Shown: positions 27,059 through 34,228, numbered from the stretch's first letter. The stretch: DNA of 64,000 bases from JAWXTK01 sp044433645 (GCA_044433645.1 JAWXTK010000005.1:30407-94406); one strand, 5' to 3'. The notes: a model not told the origin generated them from the letters alone. Translations and numbers: made by a program.

Positions 27059-28246
27059 CTAGTGAAGAATTTTAGTTACCTGACCAGCACCAACTGTACG
27101 TCCACCTTCACGGATAGCGAAACGAAGACCTTCGTTAAGAGCTACTGGGTAGATTAGAGATACTTTGATAGTGATGTTATCACCTGGCATAATCATATCT
27201 ACACCTTCTGGAAGAGTTACCTCACCAGTGATATCCATTGTACGGATGTAGAATTGAGGACGGTATTTGTTGTGGAATGGAGTGTGACGTCCACCTTCTT
27301 CTTTTTTCAAGATATAAACCTCAGCTTCAAATTCTGTGTGAGGAGTGATAGAACCTGGTTTACAAACAACCATACCACGTTTAACGTCTTTCTTGTCGAT
27401 ACCACGCATCAAAAGACCTACGTTATCACCTGCTTCACCTGAGTCAAGAAGTTTACGGAACATTTCAACACCTGTACAAGTTGAGTTTTGTGGTTTTTCA
27501 CCAAGACCTACGATCTCAACTGCGTCACCAACTTTAACGATACCTGTTTCGATACGACCTGTTACTACTGTACCACGACCTGTGATAGAGAACACGTCCT
27601 CAACTGGCATAAGGAATGATTTATCTACGTCACGTGGAGGAAGTGGAATGTATGTATCAACTGCATCCATAAGTTCCATGATTTTTTCTTCCCATACTGG
27701 TTCGCCATTAAGACCACCTAGTGCAGATCCACGGATAACTGGAGCGTCGTCGCCATCGAATTGGTAGAAAGAAAGAAGTTCACGAACTTCCATTTCAACT
27801 AGTTCTAGCATCTCTTCGTCATCAACCATATCGCATTTGTTCAAGAACACAACGATTTTAGGAACGTTTACCTGACGAGCAAGTAGGATGTGCTCACGAG
27901 TTTGAGGCATAGGACCATCAGTTGCAGCAACTACGATGATAGCACCGTCCATTTGAGCAGCACCAGTAACCATGTTTTTTACGTAATCCGCGTGACCTGG
28001 ACAGTCAACGTGAGCGTAGTGACGGTTAGCAGTTTGGTACTCAACGTGAGCAGTGTTGATAGTGATACCACGCTCTTTTTCTTCAGGAGCGTTATCAATT
28101 GAATCAAAGCTACGAAGTTCTGAAAGACCTTTGTTAGCAAGAACAGTTGTAATAGCAGCAGTAAGAGTAGTTTTACCGTGGTCAACGTGTCCGATTGTAC
28201 CGATGTTTACGTGAGGTTTCGATCGGTCGAATTTTTCTTTTGCCAT
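27059..28246 (-). CDS. tuf: Elongation factor Tu
   Basis: Delivers aminoacyl-tRNA to the ribosome. 395 residues with all GTPase motifs: GHVDHGKT (19-26), the switch I RGITINTAHVEY, DCPGHADY, NKCDM and GSAL. Domains 2 and 3 are complete (GRGTVVTGRIETG, PQFYIRTMDITGE). It lies downstream of the tRNA-Thr/Tyr/Gly cluster, and no strong promoter of its own was seen, so it is probably co-transcribed with those tRNAs. Confidence 0.99.
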   Translation of the reverse strand: MAKEKFDRSKPHVNIGTIGHVDHGKTTLTAAITTVLANKGLSELRSFDSIDNAPEEKERGITINTAHVEYQTANRHYAHVDCPGHADYVKNMVTGAAQMDGAIIVVAATDGPMPQTREHILLARQVNVPKIVVFLNKCDMVDDEEMLELVEMEVRELLSFYQFDGDDAPVIRGSALGGLNGEPVWEEKIMELMDAVDTYIPLPPRDVDKSFLMPVEDVFSITGRGTVVTGRIETGIVKVGDAVEIVGLGEKPQNSTCTGVEMFRKLLDSGEAGDNVGLLMRGIDKKDVKRGMVVCKPGSITPHTEFEAEVYILKKEEGGRHTPFHNKYRPQFYIRTMDITGEVTLPEGVDMIMPGDNITIKVSLIYPVALNEGLRFAIREGGRTVGAGQVTKILH

Positions 28247-28341
28247 AATTGAAAGTTATTTTAATAAAATTTATTGTTATAATTACGTTTAAATAATTCT
28301 TTTATTTCTTTTTTTAGCTTTTTTAAAAGAGCTATCTTTTT

Positions 28342-28369
28342 CTGACACTTCCCTTTTTGTCAGTTTTTT
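28342..28369 (+). terminator. Plus-strand terminator-like hairpin between tRNA-Gly and tuf
   Basis: CTGACA and TGTCAG flank a 10-nt loop and are followed by TTTTTTG on the plus strand. All neighbouring genes are on the minus strand, so it would stop antisense transcription entering the tRNA cluster. The stem is short (6 bp) and may be fortuitous. Confidence 0.4.
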
Positions 28370-28371
28370 GG

Positions 28372-28444
28372 AGCGAAAGACGAGGCTCAAACTCGCGACC
28401 CTTAGCTTGGAAGGCTAATGCTCTATCAACTGAGCTACTTTCGC
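28372..28444 (-). tRNA. trnG: tRNA-Gly (TCC)
   Basis: 73 nt, minus strand, acceptor stem GCGAAAG/CTTTCGC, D-arm AGCTCAGTTGATAGAGC and anticodon loop CTTCCAA giving anticodon TCC. The discriminator is T and CCA is not encoded. It is the last tRNA before tuf. Confidence 0.96.
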
Positions 28445-28453
28445 AAAAAAAAT

Positions 28454-28538
28454 TGGTGGGAGAAGATGGATTCGAACCACCGAAGACGAAGTCAGCAGAT
28501 TTACAGTCTGCCCCATTTGGCCACTCTGGTATTCTCCC
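28454..28538 (-). tRNA. trnY: tRNA-Tyr (GTA)
   Basis: 85 nt, minus strand, with acceptor stem GGGAGAA/TTCTCCC, anticodon loop CTGTAAA giving anticodon GTA, and a long class II variable arm (CTGACTTCGTCTTCGG region). The 3' CCA is encoded here, unlike the neighbouring tRNAs. Confidence 0.96.
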
Positions 28539-28611
28539 ATAATTATCAATGCACTTAATACATTTCCCCACTTTAAAATTTACACCTATATATAATAGGT
28601 AAAAATTTGTG

Positions 28612-28685
28612 AGCCGATGGACGGATTCGAACCGCCGACCAGCTGATTACAAATCAGCTGCTCTGGCCAACTGAGCTACATCGGC
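28612..28685 (-). tRNA. trnT: tRNA-Thr (TGT)
   Basis: 74 nt, minus strand, acceptor GCCGATG with CATCGGC complement, D-arm AGCTCAGTTGGCCAGAGC and anticodon loop TTTGTAA giving anticodon TGT. CCA is not encoded. It is the first gene after the strong promoter at 28710-28740. Confidence 0.96.
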
Positions 28686-28709
28686 AAAAAATGCTCTTGT
28701 TAGGGGATG

Positions 28710-28740
28710 CAAAAATAATTATAAAAAATTAAATCACAAA
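28710..28740 (-). promoter_or_regulatory. Bacteroidota-type promoter of the tRNA-tuf operon
   Basis: On the minus strand, TTTG (-33 box) is followed after 19 bp by TATTTTTG (-7 box, consensus TAnnTTTG). Spacing and both boxes fit the primary sigma factor consensus. It lies about 25 bp upstream of tRNA-Thr. Confidence 0.8.
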
Positions 28741-28942
28741 ATTTTCCCTTTAAAAATTTACTAAAATCTCATATTTTGTTCTACTTATAACAAAAACTAA
28801 TAAAAAGGCTTTAGCATAATTCGGTGACAAAAGTACGACTAATTTTCTTATAATCCAACATATTAGGCAGTTATTTTTAATTCTAATTCTATATAATTTG
28901 TTAAATACTAGGTTTTCTGAATGTTTTTATCAAAAAAATCAT

Positions 28943-28950
28943 TATCTTTG
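28943..28950 (+). promoter_or_regulatory. -7 box of the NSS transporter gene
   Basis: TATCTTTG matches TAnnTTTG and lies 28 bp before the ATG at 28978. Because it falls inside the longer in-frame ORF that starts at 28921, it argues for the downstream start. Confidence 0.6.
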
Positions 28951-28977
28951 GGTTCATTAAACTTTAAAACATGCGTT

Positions 28978-30339
28978 ATGAGTAAAAGAAGCACCTTTGG
29001 AAATATATTTGGGACAATAGCCGTAGTGGGAGGCTCTGTAGTTGGTTTGGGTAATATTTGGAGATTCCCTTATGTAGCAGGTGAAAATGGGGGTGCAGCC
29101 TTTATTTTGGTTTACATTTGCATGAGTTTATTTATTTCTATTCCAATAATGCTAACTGAGATGTCAATAGGACGTGCTGGTCAGAGCAACGCAATGGGTT
29201 CGTTCAGACGTTTATCTAAAACCAGAGCTTGGCAGGGGGTAGGACTTTTGGGGGTTATCACAGCCTTTATCATCATGTCTTTTTACAGCGTTATTGCTGG
29301 TTGGTCTATAAAATTCTTTGCTGAATCGGTATCCGATGGTTTTGCAGGCAAGAGTCCCAATGAAATTGAGAGTGCGTTCACAGCTTTTATTTCAAGTGGC
29401 TGGAAGCCTATTTCGCTAGCACTATTATTTATAGTTATGAGTGGCGCGATTATTATGGGTGGCGTAACAAAAGGTATAGAAAAAGCTAATAAGATATTAA
29501 TGCCTATTATGGCGATAATATTAGTTGGTATGGTGATTAAGTCTACAACACTATCAGGTTGGAGCGAAGGAACAAAATTCTTGCTTAACCCTGATTTTAG
29601 CAAGATTACATGGTCTGTGGCACTCCAAGCGCTTGGTCAATCTTTCTTTTCTATGAGTTTAGGCATGGGAGCTATGATAATCTACGGCTCTTACATCAAA
29701 AAGAAAAGCAATATGTTTAAGATTGCAGGTATGGTTGCTATCTCAGACGTTACCATAGCCGTGCTTTCAGGCCTAGCTATCTTCCCTGCTGTGTTTACTT
29801 TTGGCATAGAGCCAGCCTCAGGGCCTCAGTTAGTGTTTATTACCTTGCCTAACGTATTTGCTCAGATGAGTGGAGGTTATATTCTTTCTATAGTTTTCTT
29901 TGTGTTGTTGTTTTTTGCAGCTATCACTTCATCGGTTTCGCTTATCGAGGTTATGGTCTCGTTTGTGCACGAGGAGTTTAGAATAAAACGAGTTCAAGCA
30001 ACACTTATTATTATGATAGCCCTTGCGCTTATATCATCGGCGTGCGTAATGTCTCAGATGCCAGGAAGTACTATACGTGTTATAGGTCTAGACCTTATAG
30101 ATTTTAACGATAAGTTAACTTCTGTATTCTTGATGCCTGTTGGCGCATTGTTTAGTATGTTGTTTGGTGGTTGGGTTCTTTCGCGCAAAAGCCTATTTAA
30201 TGAACTTTCATCTAACGGGCTTTTCAAACACGACACTTTGATTAAGATAACTTATTTCCTTGTGAAATATATTATCCCAGCAGTGATATTACTACTATTT
30301 ATTACAGAGACTATTAAGTTTTTTATCCCAGCAACTTAA
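28978..30339 (+). CDS. Sodium-dependent transporter, neurotransmitter:sodium symporter (SNF/NSS) family
   Basis: Sodium-coupled uptake of an amino acid or related solute across the inner membrane, in the LeuT fold. An ORF opens at 28921, but the ATG at 28978 gives the usual N-terminus SKRSTFGNIFGTIAVVGG and a promoter lies between the two, so 453 residues are annotated. TM1 carries the family signature GGSVVGLGNIWRFPYVAGENGG with sodium/substrate-binding unwound residues (part quoted: GLGNIWRFPY). About eleven to twelve hydrophobic segments follow. Substrate cannot be told from the sequence. A long imperfect hairpin and a small dispersed repeat lie just after the stop. Confidence 0.9.
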   Translation: MSKRSTFGNIFGTIAVVGGSVVGLGNIWRFPYVAGENGGAAFILVYICMSLFISIPIMLTEMSIGRAGQSNAMGSFRRLSKTRAWQGVGLLGVITAFIIMSFYSVIAGWSIKFFAESVSDGFAGKSPNEIESAFTAFISSGWKPISLALLFIVMSGAIIMGGVTKGIEKANKILMPIMAIILVGMVIKSTTLSGWSEGTKFLLNPDFSKITWSVALQALGQSFFSMSLGMGAMIIYGSYIKKKSNMFKIAGMVAISDVTIAVLSGLAIFPAVFTFGIEPASGPQLVFITLPNVFAQMSGGYILSIVFFVLLFFAAITSSVSLIEVMVSFVHEEFRIKRVQATLIIMIALALISSACVMSQMPGSTIRVIGLDLIDFNDKLTSVFLMPVGALFSMLFGGWVLSRKSLFNELSSNGLFKHDTLIKITYFLVKYIIPAVILLLFITETIKFFIPAT

Positions 30340-30405
30340 GGGAGACTAACAAGCATTCATCTGCTGCCTTTTAGCGTTGCAGCTAAATACTTATTAGCCC
30401 CCTTA
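30337..30405 (+). terminator. Long imperfect stem-loop after the NSS transporter
   Basis: TAAGGG...CTAACAAG pairs with CTTATTAG...CCCTTA (one mismatch and small internal loop), and an inner GCTGC/GCAGC stem lies in the loop. It is followed by TTATTATTT. It overlaps the transporter stop codon. The loop contains one copy of the AAGGCAGCAG-type repeat (minus strand). Confidence 0.55.
30354..30377 (-). repeat. Small dispersed 3'-UTR repeat, copy 1
   Basis: Read on the minus strand, GCTAAAAGGCAGCAGATGAA followed by TGCTTGTTAG. A close match lies at 34200-34228 on the plus strand. Both copies lie just downstream of a gene, in the same orientation relative to that gene's 3' end. Confidence 0.6.
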
Positions 30406-30437
30406 TTATTTCAAAAAGAATAATTAATATTTACCTT

Positions 30438-30731
30438 CTATTTTACGATAATAGAATTAATTAGACGAAACCCCATCTTCTCATTGAGACTATGGCGAAG
30501 TGTCTCGCGGCGAATAAGTATCTCGTGACGCACCACAGAGGAGCTCACGTTGATGTACAGTACACCCTTGTGAAGATTCATTGAAGGGGTATAAGATGCC
30601 ACGGCAGGACCCACTATCTCAGCCCAATACTCGGGCAATTTAGCCTCAGCTATTTTGGCTGCGATAAGAGGTGTATCTTTCAAGAAATCAGCCCATAACT
30701 CGCCTATTCTCACTGGTTTAGTCCTTCTCAT
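30438..30731 (-). CDS. DUF721 (DciA-like) domain protein
   Basis: 97 residues, a compact DUF721 domain (GELWADFLKDTPLIAAKIAE, then YWAEIVGPAVASYTPSMNLHKGVLYI and SSVVRHEILIRRETLR, cited in parts). DUF721/DciA proteins in many bacteria help load the replicative helicase; this short form has the core domain only. The start overlaps the recF stop by 4 bp, and the recF-DUF721 pairing is widespread, which supports a replication or repair role. The DciA function is inferred from family membership. Confidence 0.85.
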   Translation of the reverse strand: MRRTKPVRIGELWADFLKDTPLIAAKIAEAKLPEYWAEIVGPAVASYTPSMNLHKGVLYINVSSSVVRHEILIRRETLRHSLNEKMGFRLINSIIVK

Positions 30732-31810
30732 TTGCCTTGTGGTATATTAAATAATGAGTATTTTTTCACTCTATCTTTGAGTATGCTCTCTAGGCGCATT
30801 TTATTGCAGTCCGAGATAAAAATCTGTCCAAAATCCTTACCCGAAGTTAGCTCCAGTAATTTAGCCACCCGATTAATGTCTAATTTATCAAACAAATCGT
30901 CCAATAAAAGCAAGGGTTTACTCCCACAAAAGCGAGAAATCACACCATATTGAGCCAATTTCAAGGCCACTAAAAAAGATTTTTGCTGACCCTGCGAGCC
31001 GTATTTTTTAAGTGGGTATTCTCCCATTTTCATCTTCATATCATCGCGATGCACACCCTTAGAAGTGTGGCCACACATAAGGTCTTTACTGCGAGATCTT
31101 AATAGCAGGTTTCCCATGGTATCTTCCATTAACTCAGATATATACTCCACACTAACTTGCTCTTTATCATCAGAAAGAAAGGCATAATATTTCTCCACCT
31201 GGGGCGAAATTTCTGCGATAAAGGCTTTGCGAGCCTCGTAAATTATCTCGGCGCAACTGGCAAGTTGCATATCTAACACTTCTAAGATTTCATCGTTGCA
31301 ATGTTGTGTTTTGAGCAGAGAGTTTCGCTCGGCCAGCACCTTATTGTACTTGACCACAGCGAGCAAATATTGATTATCTATTTGCGAGATTACGCCATTT
31401 AAGTATTTGCGCCTTTCATCAGCAGATTCATGCACCAAAAAAGTATCAAAGGGTGAAACCATAACCACAGGATAACGACCTATATGCTCTAAAAGCTTAT
31501 CATATTGTTTGCCGTTGTGCTTAAAAAATTTTGTTCCAAACCTCTGAAAACTAGCAACTACTCCTGATATCTTATTTTCTTCGCTAAGATACTCGCCATC
31601 AAGCAAGAAGAAGTCTGAGCCGTGCCTAACAATCTGATTATCTGCCGAAGACAAAGAGCTCTTACACATAGACAAATAATAGATAGCATCTATGATATTA
31701 GTCTTGCCAGCACCATTATCGCCCACAAAGCAATTAATGCCGTCGGCGAATTCAAAAGTGCTGTTTTGCACATTCTTAAAGTTTAAAATAGATAATTTTT
31801 TTAGCCTCAT
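30728..31810 (-). CDS. recF: DNA recombination/replication protein RecF
   Basis: SMC-like ATPase that helps load RecA at single-strand gaps through RecFOR. 360 residues: Walker A GDNGAGKT at 30-37, the ABC signature region GSQGQQKSFLVALKLAQ and Walker B LLLDDLFDKLD. The N-terminal LKKLSILNFKNVQNSTFEF is typical. It is translationally coupled to the DUF721 gene and diverges from the TPR gene. Confidence 0.97.
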   Translation of the reverse strand: MRLKKLSILNFKNVQNSTFEFADGINCFVGDNGAGKTNIIDAIYYLSMCKSSLSSADNQIVRHGSDFFLLDGEYLSEENKISGVVASFQRFGTKFFKHNGKQYDKLLEHIGRYPVVMVSPFDTFLVHESADERRKYLNGVISQIDNQYLLAVVKYNKVLAERNSLLKTQHCNDEILEVLDMQLASCAEIIYEARKAFIAEISPQVEKYYAFLSDDKEQVSVEYISELMEDTMGNLLLRSRSKDLMCGHTSKGVHRDDMKMKMGEYPLKKYGSQGQQKSFLVALKLAQYGVISRFCGSKPLLLLDDLFDKLDINRVAKLLELTSGKDFGQIFISDCNKMRLESILKDRVKKYSLFNIPQGK

Positions 31811-31898
31811 AACCTAGTGTTTTCACATCAAAGGTACTAAATTTAGATAAAATTTAAAATAAATATGAGATAAGAGTATGAAATAAGACAAAAAAATG

Positions 31899-31906
31899 TA
31901 TTTTTG
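31899..31906 (+). promoter_or_regulatory. -7 box upstream of the TPR gene
   Basis: TATTTTTG matches TAnnTTTG, 39 bp upstream of the ATG at 31945. No clear TTTG box was seen at the expected -33 distance. Confidence 0.5.
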
Positions 31907-31944
31907 CATAAAATAAAAATTTTAAAGAAAAATTAAATAGCATT

Positions 31945-32643
31945 ATGGCAACTAAACACAAAAAAGAAATTGACAATCAAGACCCAGAAGTTGTAATTGA
32001 AACAGCAATCAACAGCACTGAGGAGTACATCTTCAAAAATGGGAAAAAATTAATTACAGCACTTGTTGTTCTTATCGTGGTTGTGGGAGGTTATTTCTCT
32101 TACAAATATCTTATTCAAGAGCCCAAAAACAAACAAGCAGCAGATATGATGTTCAAAGCAGAACAACTTTTTGCAGCTGATAATTTTGAATTAGCACTTA
32201 ACGGCGACGAAAACACAGCAGGTTTTTTAACTATTGTCAACCAGTACGGTTCAACAACCTCGGGCAACCTTGCAAAACACTATGCTGGTGTATGTTACAT
32301 CAAACTAGGTGATTTAGACAACGCTCTTACTTCGCTTAAAGCATTTGAGAAAACTAAGGGTGTACCTAACCAACTACTTATGGCACAAAACCTTGGTCTT
32401 CAAGCAGATATCTACTCTCAAAAGAAAGAATATTCTACGGCTGCAAGTCTTTATGAGAAAGCTGCAAATTCATCTAATAATAACTTCTCAGCTCCATTTT
32501 ATTTAAGCAAACTTGCTTTGGTTTACATAGCTCTTGAGCAAAACGACAAAGCGCTAGCCGTTGCAAAACGCATAGAGGATGAATATCCTCAAAGCATGGA
32601 AGCTCGTGATATTCAAAAACTTATAGGTCAATTAGAGCAATAA
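31945..32643 (+). CDS. Membrane-anchored tetratricopeptide-repeat protein (YfgM-like)
   Basis: 232 residues. A charged cytoplasmic N-terminus with the segment NSTEEYIFKNGKKL is followed by one membrane span (about 39-58, ALVVLIVVVGGYFSYKYLI). The rest is periplasmic helical repeats, including AKHYAGVCYIKLGDLDNALTSL, DIYSQKKEYSTAASLYEKAA and LALVYIALEQNDKALAVAKR. The layout matches YfgM/ancillary SecYEG translocon-type TPR proteins, where it assists envelope protein folding; the function is inferred. ribH follows after 2 bp, in the same operon. Confidence 0.8.
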   Translation: MATKHKKEIDNQDPEVVIETAINSTEEYIFKNGKKLITALVVLIVVVGGYFSYKYLIQEPKNKQAADMMFKAEQLFAADNFELALNGDENTAGFLTIVNQYGSTTSGNLAKHYAGVCYIKLGDLDNALTSLKAFEKTKGVPNQLLMAQNLGLQADIYSQKKEYSTAASLYEKAANSSNNNFSAPFYLSKLALVYIALEQNDKALAVAKRIEDEYPQSMEARDIQKLIGQLEQ

Positions 32644-32645
32644 GA

Positions 32646-33188
32646 ATGGCAACGAATTTAAAAAATTTATCAGTATTTGACTCATCTACACCCTCTGCCG
32701 AGAACATGAAATTTGGCATAGTTGTAGCTGAGTGGAATTCAGCCATTACGGGCGAGTTGTTGAGTGGTGCTATTCGCACGCTTAAAGACGCAGGATGTGA
32801 GGATGAGAATATCTTAGTTAGAAACGTACCAGGCACTTTTGAGTTGTCTTTGGGAGCGCAGTTTTTTGCTCAATACACTGACGTTGATGCGATTATAGTG
32901 TTGGGATGTGTTATTCAGGGCGAGACGCGCCACTTTGATTTCGTATGTCAAGGGGTTACTGAGGGCGTTAATCACGTTTCATTAACATGGAATATCCCAG
33001 TTGCTTTTGGAGTTTTGACTACTGAGAACCAGCAGCAGGCTTTGGACAGAGCAGGTGGCAAGCATGGTAATAAGGGGGACGAGGCAGCCTACACAGCCAT
33101 TAAGATGGTGCAGATGCAAGTTGAGATGTGCATAGAGAATGTCGAGGAGGACTTCGAGGAGGAACCTGATGATATCAACATCAATTAG
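32646..33188 (+). CDS. ribH: 6,7-dimethyl-8-ribityllumazine synthase
   Basis: Penultimate step of riboflavin synthesis, assembling lumazine synthase oligomers. 180 residues, with EWNSAITGELLSGA, the VPGTFELSLGAQ phosphate region, and GCVIQGETRHFDFV with the catalytic histidine, then PVAFGVLTTENQQQA. An acidic tail (ENVEEDFEEEPDDININ) extends the usual C-terminus. No other riboflavin genes are beside it. Confidence 0.96.
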   Translation: MATNLKNLSVFDSSTPSAENMKFGIVVAEWNSAITGELLSGAIRTLKDAGCEDENILVRNVPGTFELSLGAQFFAQYTDVDAIIVLGCVIQGETRHFDFVCQGVTEGVNHVSLTWNIPVAFGVLTTENQQQALDRAGGKHGNKGDEAAYTAIKMVQMQVEMCIENVEEDFEEEPDDININ

Positions 33189-33194
33189 ATAGAG

Positions 33195-33226
33195 AAGGAT
33201 GACTTAATTGGTCATCCTTTTTTTTA
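33195..33226 (+). terminator. ribH intrinsic terminator
   Basis: AAGGATGAC pairs with GTCATCCTT around a 7-nt loop and is followed by a run of eight T. It lies 6 bp after the ribH stop codon. Confidence 0.9.
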
Positions 33227-33263
33227 GTTGTTAGTTATTAGTTGTTAGTTTCTAGAGGCCACT

Positions 33264-33290
33264 AACGCGACTACGACTAGCATCGAGCTA
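33264..33290 (-). repeat. Truncated inverted arm of the structured repeat
   Basis: The complement of AGCTCGATGCTAGTCG lies here on the minus strand and stops after about 27 bp. It is separated from copy B by the spacer ATTTTTTACTAACGTTAGTG followed by GCTATCT, which also separates the inverted copy and the stub at 34135-34152. Confidence 0.7.
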
Positions 33291-33316
33291 TTTTTTACTA
33301 ACGTTAGTGGCTATCT

Positions 33317-33436
33317 GCTCGATGCTAATGCCGCCTGCCCGACGTGAGGGCGTTAAATGTCAACGGGGCACGAAACTCATAAAACAAGAAAAATGTACGC
33401 ATTTTTCTTTGAGTGCCACAAATCGCAAGATTTGTA
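33317..33436 (+). repeat. Structured intergenic repeat, copy B
   Basis: Full-length copy: GCTCGATGCTAATGCCGCC at the start, shared core CAACGGGGCACGAAACTCAT, inner hairpin AAAAATG-TACG-CATTTTT, closing TGAGTGCC and terminal hairpin CAAATC-GCAA-GATTTG. The loop differences from copies A and C (GCAA versus GAA) leave the stems intact. The terminal GATTTGTA supplies the -33 TTTG of the promoter that follows. Confidence 0.9.
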
Positions 33437-33462
33437 ATTCTAAATTATTTTCCTTAATTTTG
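33431..33462 (+). promoter_or_regulatory. Promoter formed at the end of repeat copy B
   Basis: TTTG (33431-33434, the last stem of the repeat) is followed after exactly 20 bp by TAATTTTG (33455-33462), a full TAnnTTTG match. The predicted transcript would begin within a few bases of the structured RNA at 33466. Confidence 0.75.
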
Positions 33463-33465
33463 TAG

Positions 33466-33603
33466 TACTCTACATATTAGACACGGCAGGGAAACCTGCC
33501 TTAATGTTAGGTGGGTATTTTTATGCCTACCCTTATCCTGCATAGGTGGTTTCGCCCCCGTGTAGGCTATTAATGTACCTACTGCCGTGTCTGGTGTAGA
33601 GTA
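33466..33603 (+). ncRNA. Structured RNA of unknown class (sRNA or leader aptamer-like domain)
   Basis: A 9-bp closing stem (TACTCTACA with TGTAGAGTA) and a second perfect 11-bp stem (AGACACGGCAG with CTGCCGTGTCT) enclose about 90 nt. Inside are GGTGGGTA...TGCCTACC (33511-33532 region) and CCTGCA...TGTAGG (33537-33566 region) hairpins. The hairpin GGCAGG-GAAA-CCTGCC at 33485-33500 competes with the 11-bp stem, so two folds are possible. It starts right after a promoter and is followed by a terminator. I do not recognise it as tmRNA, RNase P RNA or SRP RNA. Confidence 0.7.
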
Positions 33604-33605
33604 AC

Positions 33606-33638
33606 GGGTCAGCGAAACTGCCTTTTTTATTTTCGCTG
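33606..33638 (+). terminator. Terminator/antiterminator pair
   Basis: GGTCAG-CGAAA-CTGCC followed by TTTTTTATTTT (33607-33633) is a short intrinsic terminator. The overlapping stem CAGCGAAA (33610-33617) with TTTCGCTG (33631-33638) would use part of the terminator stem and its T-run, so the two exclude each other. This lies between the structured RNA and the 94-codon ORF. Confidence 0.65.
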
Positions 33639-33665
33639 TGCCATTAACCCTTAAAACACTACACT

Positions 33666-33950
33666 ATGGAGCAGAGAATCAAATTAATCACAAAAACAGT
33701 TTACGATTTAGACCCACGCGAATTGCGTAAGTACTACGTTTCTATGGCTTTACAGTTATATAGACACAGTTGCGAGCCCGAATATAATGAGCATAAGATG
33801 TTGCTAAGGCTCAGGAATGAACTTCAGCGATATAACGAGGAGATGATTAAACTCAGAAAAGCAGACTATAATAATCTAACACTAAGCAAAGTGCAGAATT
33901 TTATACAAAAGAATTATGGGTTTGTACGTGAGTTAGTTGACAAGGGGTGA
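33666..33950 (+). CDS. Small orphan protein of unknown function
   Basis: 94 residues from the ATG at 33666, no signal peptide or membrane span, predicted mostly helical and rich in charged residues (DPRELRKYYVSMALQLYRHS, LRLRNELQRYNEEMIKLR). I do not recognise the family. It is the only ORF in a segment bracketed by inverted copies of the structured repeat and lies 28 bp after the terminator/antiterminator pair, so its expression may be set by the upstream leader. It lacks any transposase motif, such as HUH or DDE. An 11-residue C-terminus (YGFVRELVDKG) ends at TGA. Confidence 0.7.
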   Translation: MEQRIKLITKTVYDLDPRELRKYYVSMALQLYRHSCEPEYNEHKMLLRLRNELQRYNEEMIKLRKADYNNLTLSKVQNFIQKNYGFVRELVDKG

Positions 33951-34011
33951 GCAATTACCCCTCCACTCGTCATGATGAACTTGATTCGGCATCTCTCTTA
34001 TCCTTGGTAAT

Positions 34012-34134
34012 TTCAAATCTTCGATTTGTGGCACTCCGACCAAAATACTAAAGCATTTTGTTTTTTATGGAGTTCTCGTGCCCCGTTGATATTTAACGTG
34101 CTCACGGCGCACAGCCGGCATTAGCATGCAGCTC
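34012..34134 (-). repeat. Structured intergenic repeat, diverged copy D (inverted)
   Basis: Read on the minus strand it follows the same plan as copies A-C but with many substitutions. The stems are kept by paired changes: GTGC/GCAC replaces GCCC/GGGC, ACTCC/GGAGT replaces ACTCA/TGAGT, and CAAAATGC/GTATTTTG replaces AAAAATGC/GCATTTTT. The end hairpin CAAATC-GAA-GATTTG is unchanged. It faces copy B across the RNA and the small ORF. Confidence 0.85.
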
Positions 34135-34151
34135 CTATTTTACTAACGTCA

Positions 34152-34178
34152 GTGGCTATCTGCTCGATGCTAGTCGCG
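34152..34178 (+). repeat. Truncated direct arm of the structured repeat
   Basis: GCTCGATGCTAGTCGCG then TTCGTGAGT, the first part of the repeat only. It is separated from inverted copy D by the spacer ATTTTACTAACGTCAGTGGC and TATCT, the same spacer as on the left side of the cassette. Confidence 0.7.
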
Positions 34179-34199
34179 TTCGTGAGTATTATGATGAAA

Positions 34200-34228
34200 A
34201 GCTAGAAGGCAGCAGGTGAACACTTATT
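34200..34228 (+). repeat. Small dispersed 3'-UTR repeat, copy 2
   Basis: GCTAGAAGGCAGCAGGTGAA followed by CACTTATTG, matching the minus-strand copy at 30354-30377 with a few transitions. It lies 9 bp beyond the corA stop codon, in the opposite strand sense to corA. Confidence 0.6.

Noticed and set aside
28332..28571. 79-codon minus-strand reading frame across the tRNA-Gly and tRNA-Tyr genes.
   Set aside because: It is made entirely of tRNA sequence and has no protein signature.
28921..28977. Longer N-terminus for the NSS transporter.
   Set aside because: The extra 19 residues are not typical of the family and a -7 promoter box lies within them.
33466..33603. Structured RNA considered as SRP RNA, tmRNA or RNase P RNA.
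   Set aside because: The SRP GGAAG/CAG apical motif, a tmRNA tag and tRNA-like ends, and the RNase P conserved core were not found.
33666..33950. The 94-codon ORF considered as a transposase for the surrounding repeats (IS200/REP-associated type).
   Set aside because: It lacks the HUH motif and catalytic tyrosine context and is too short.
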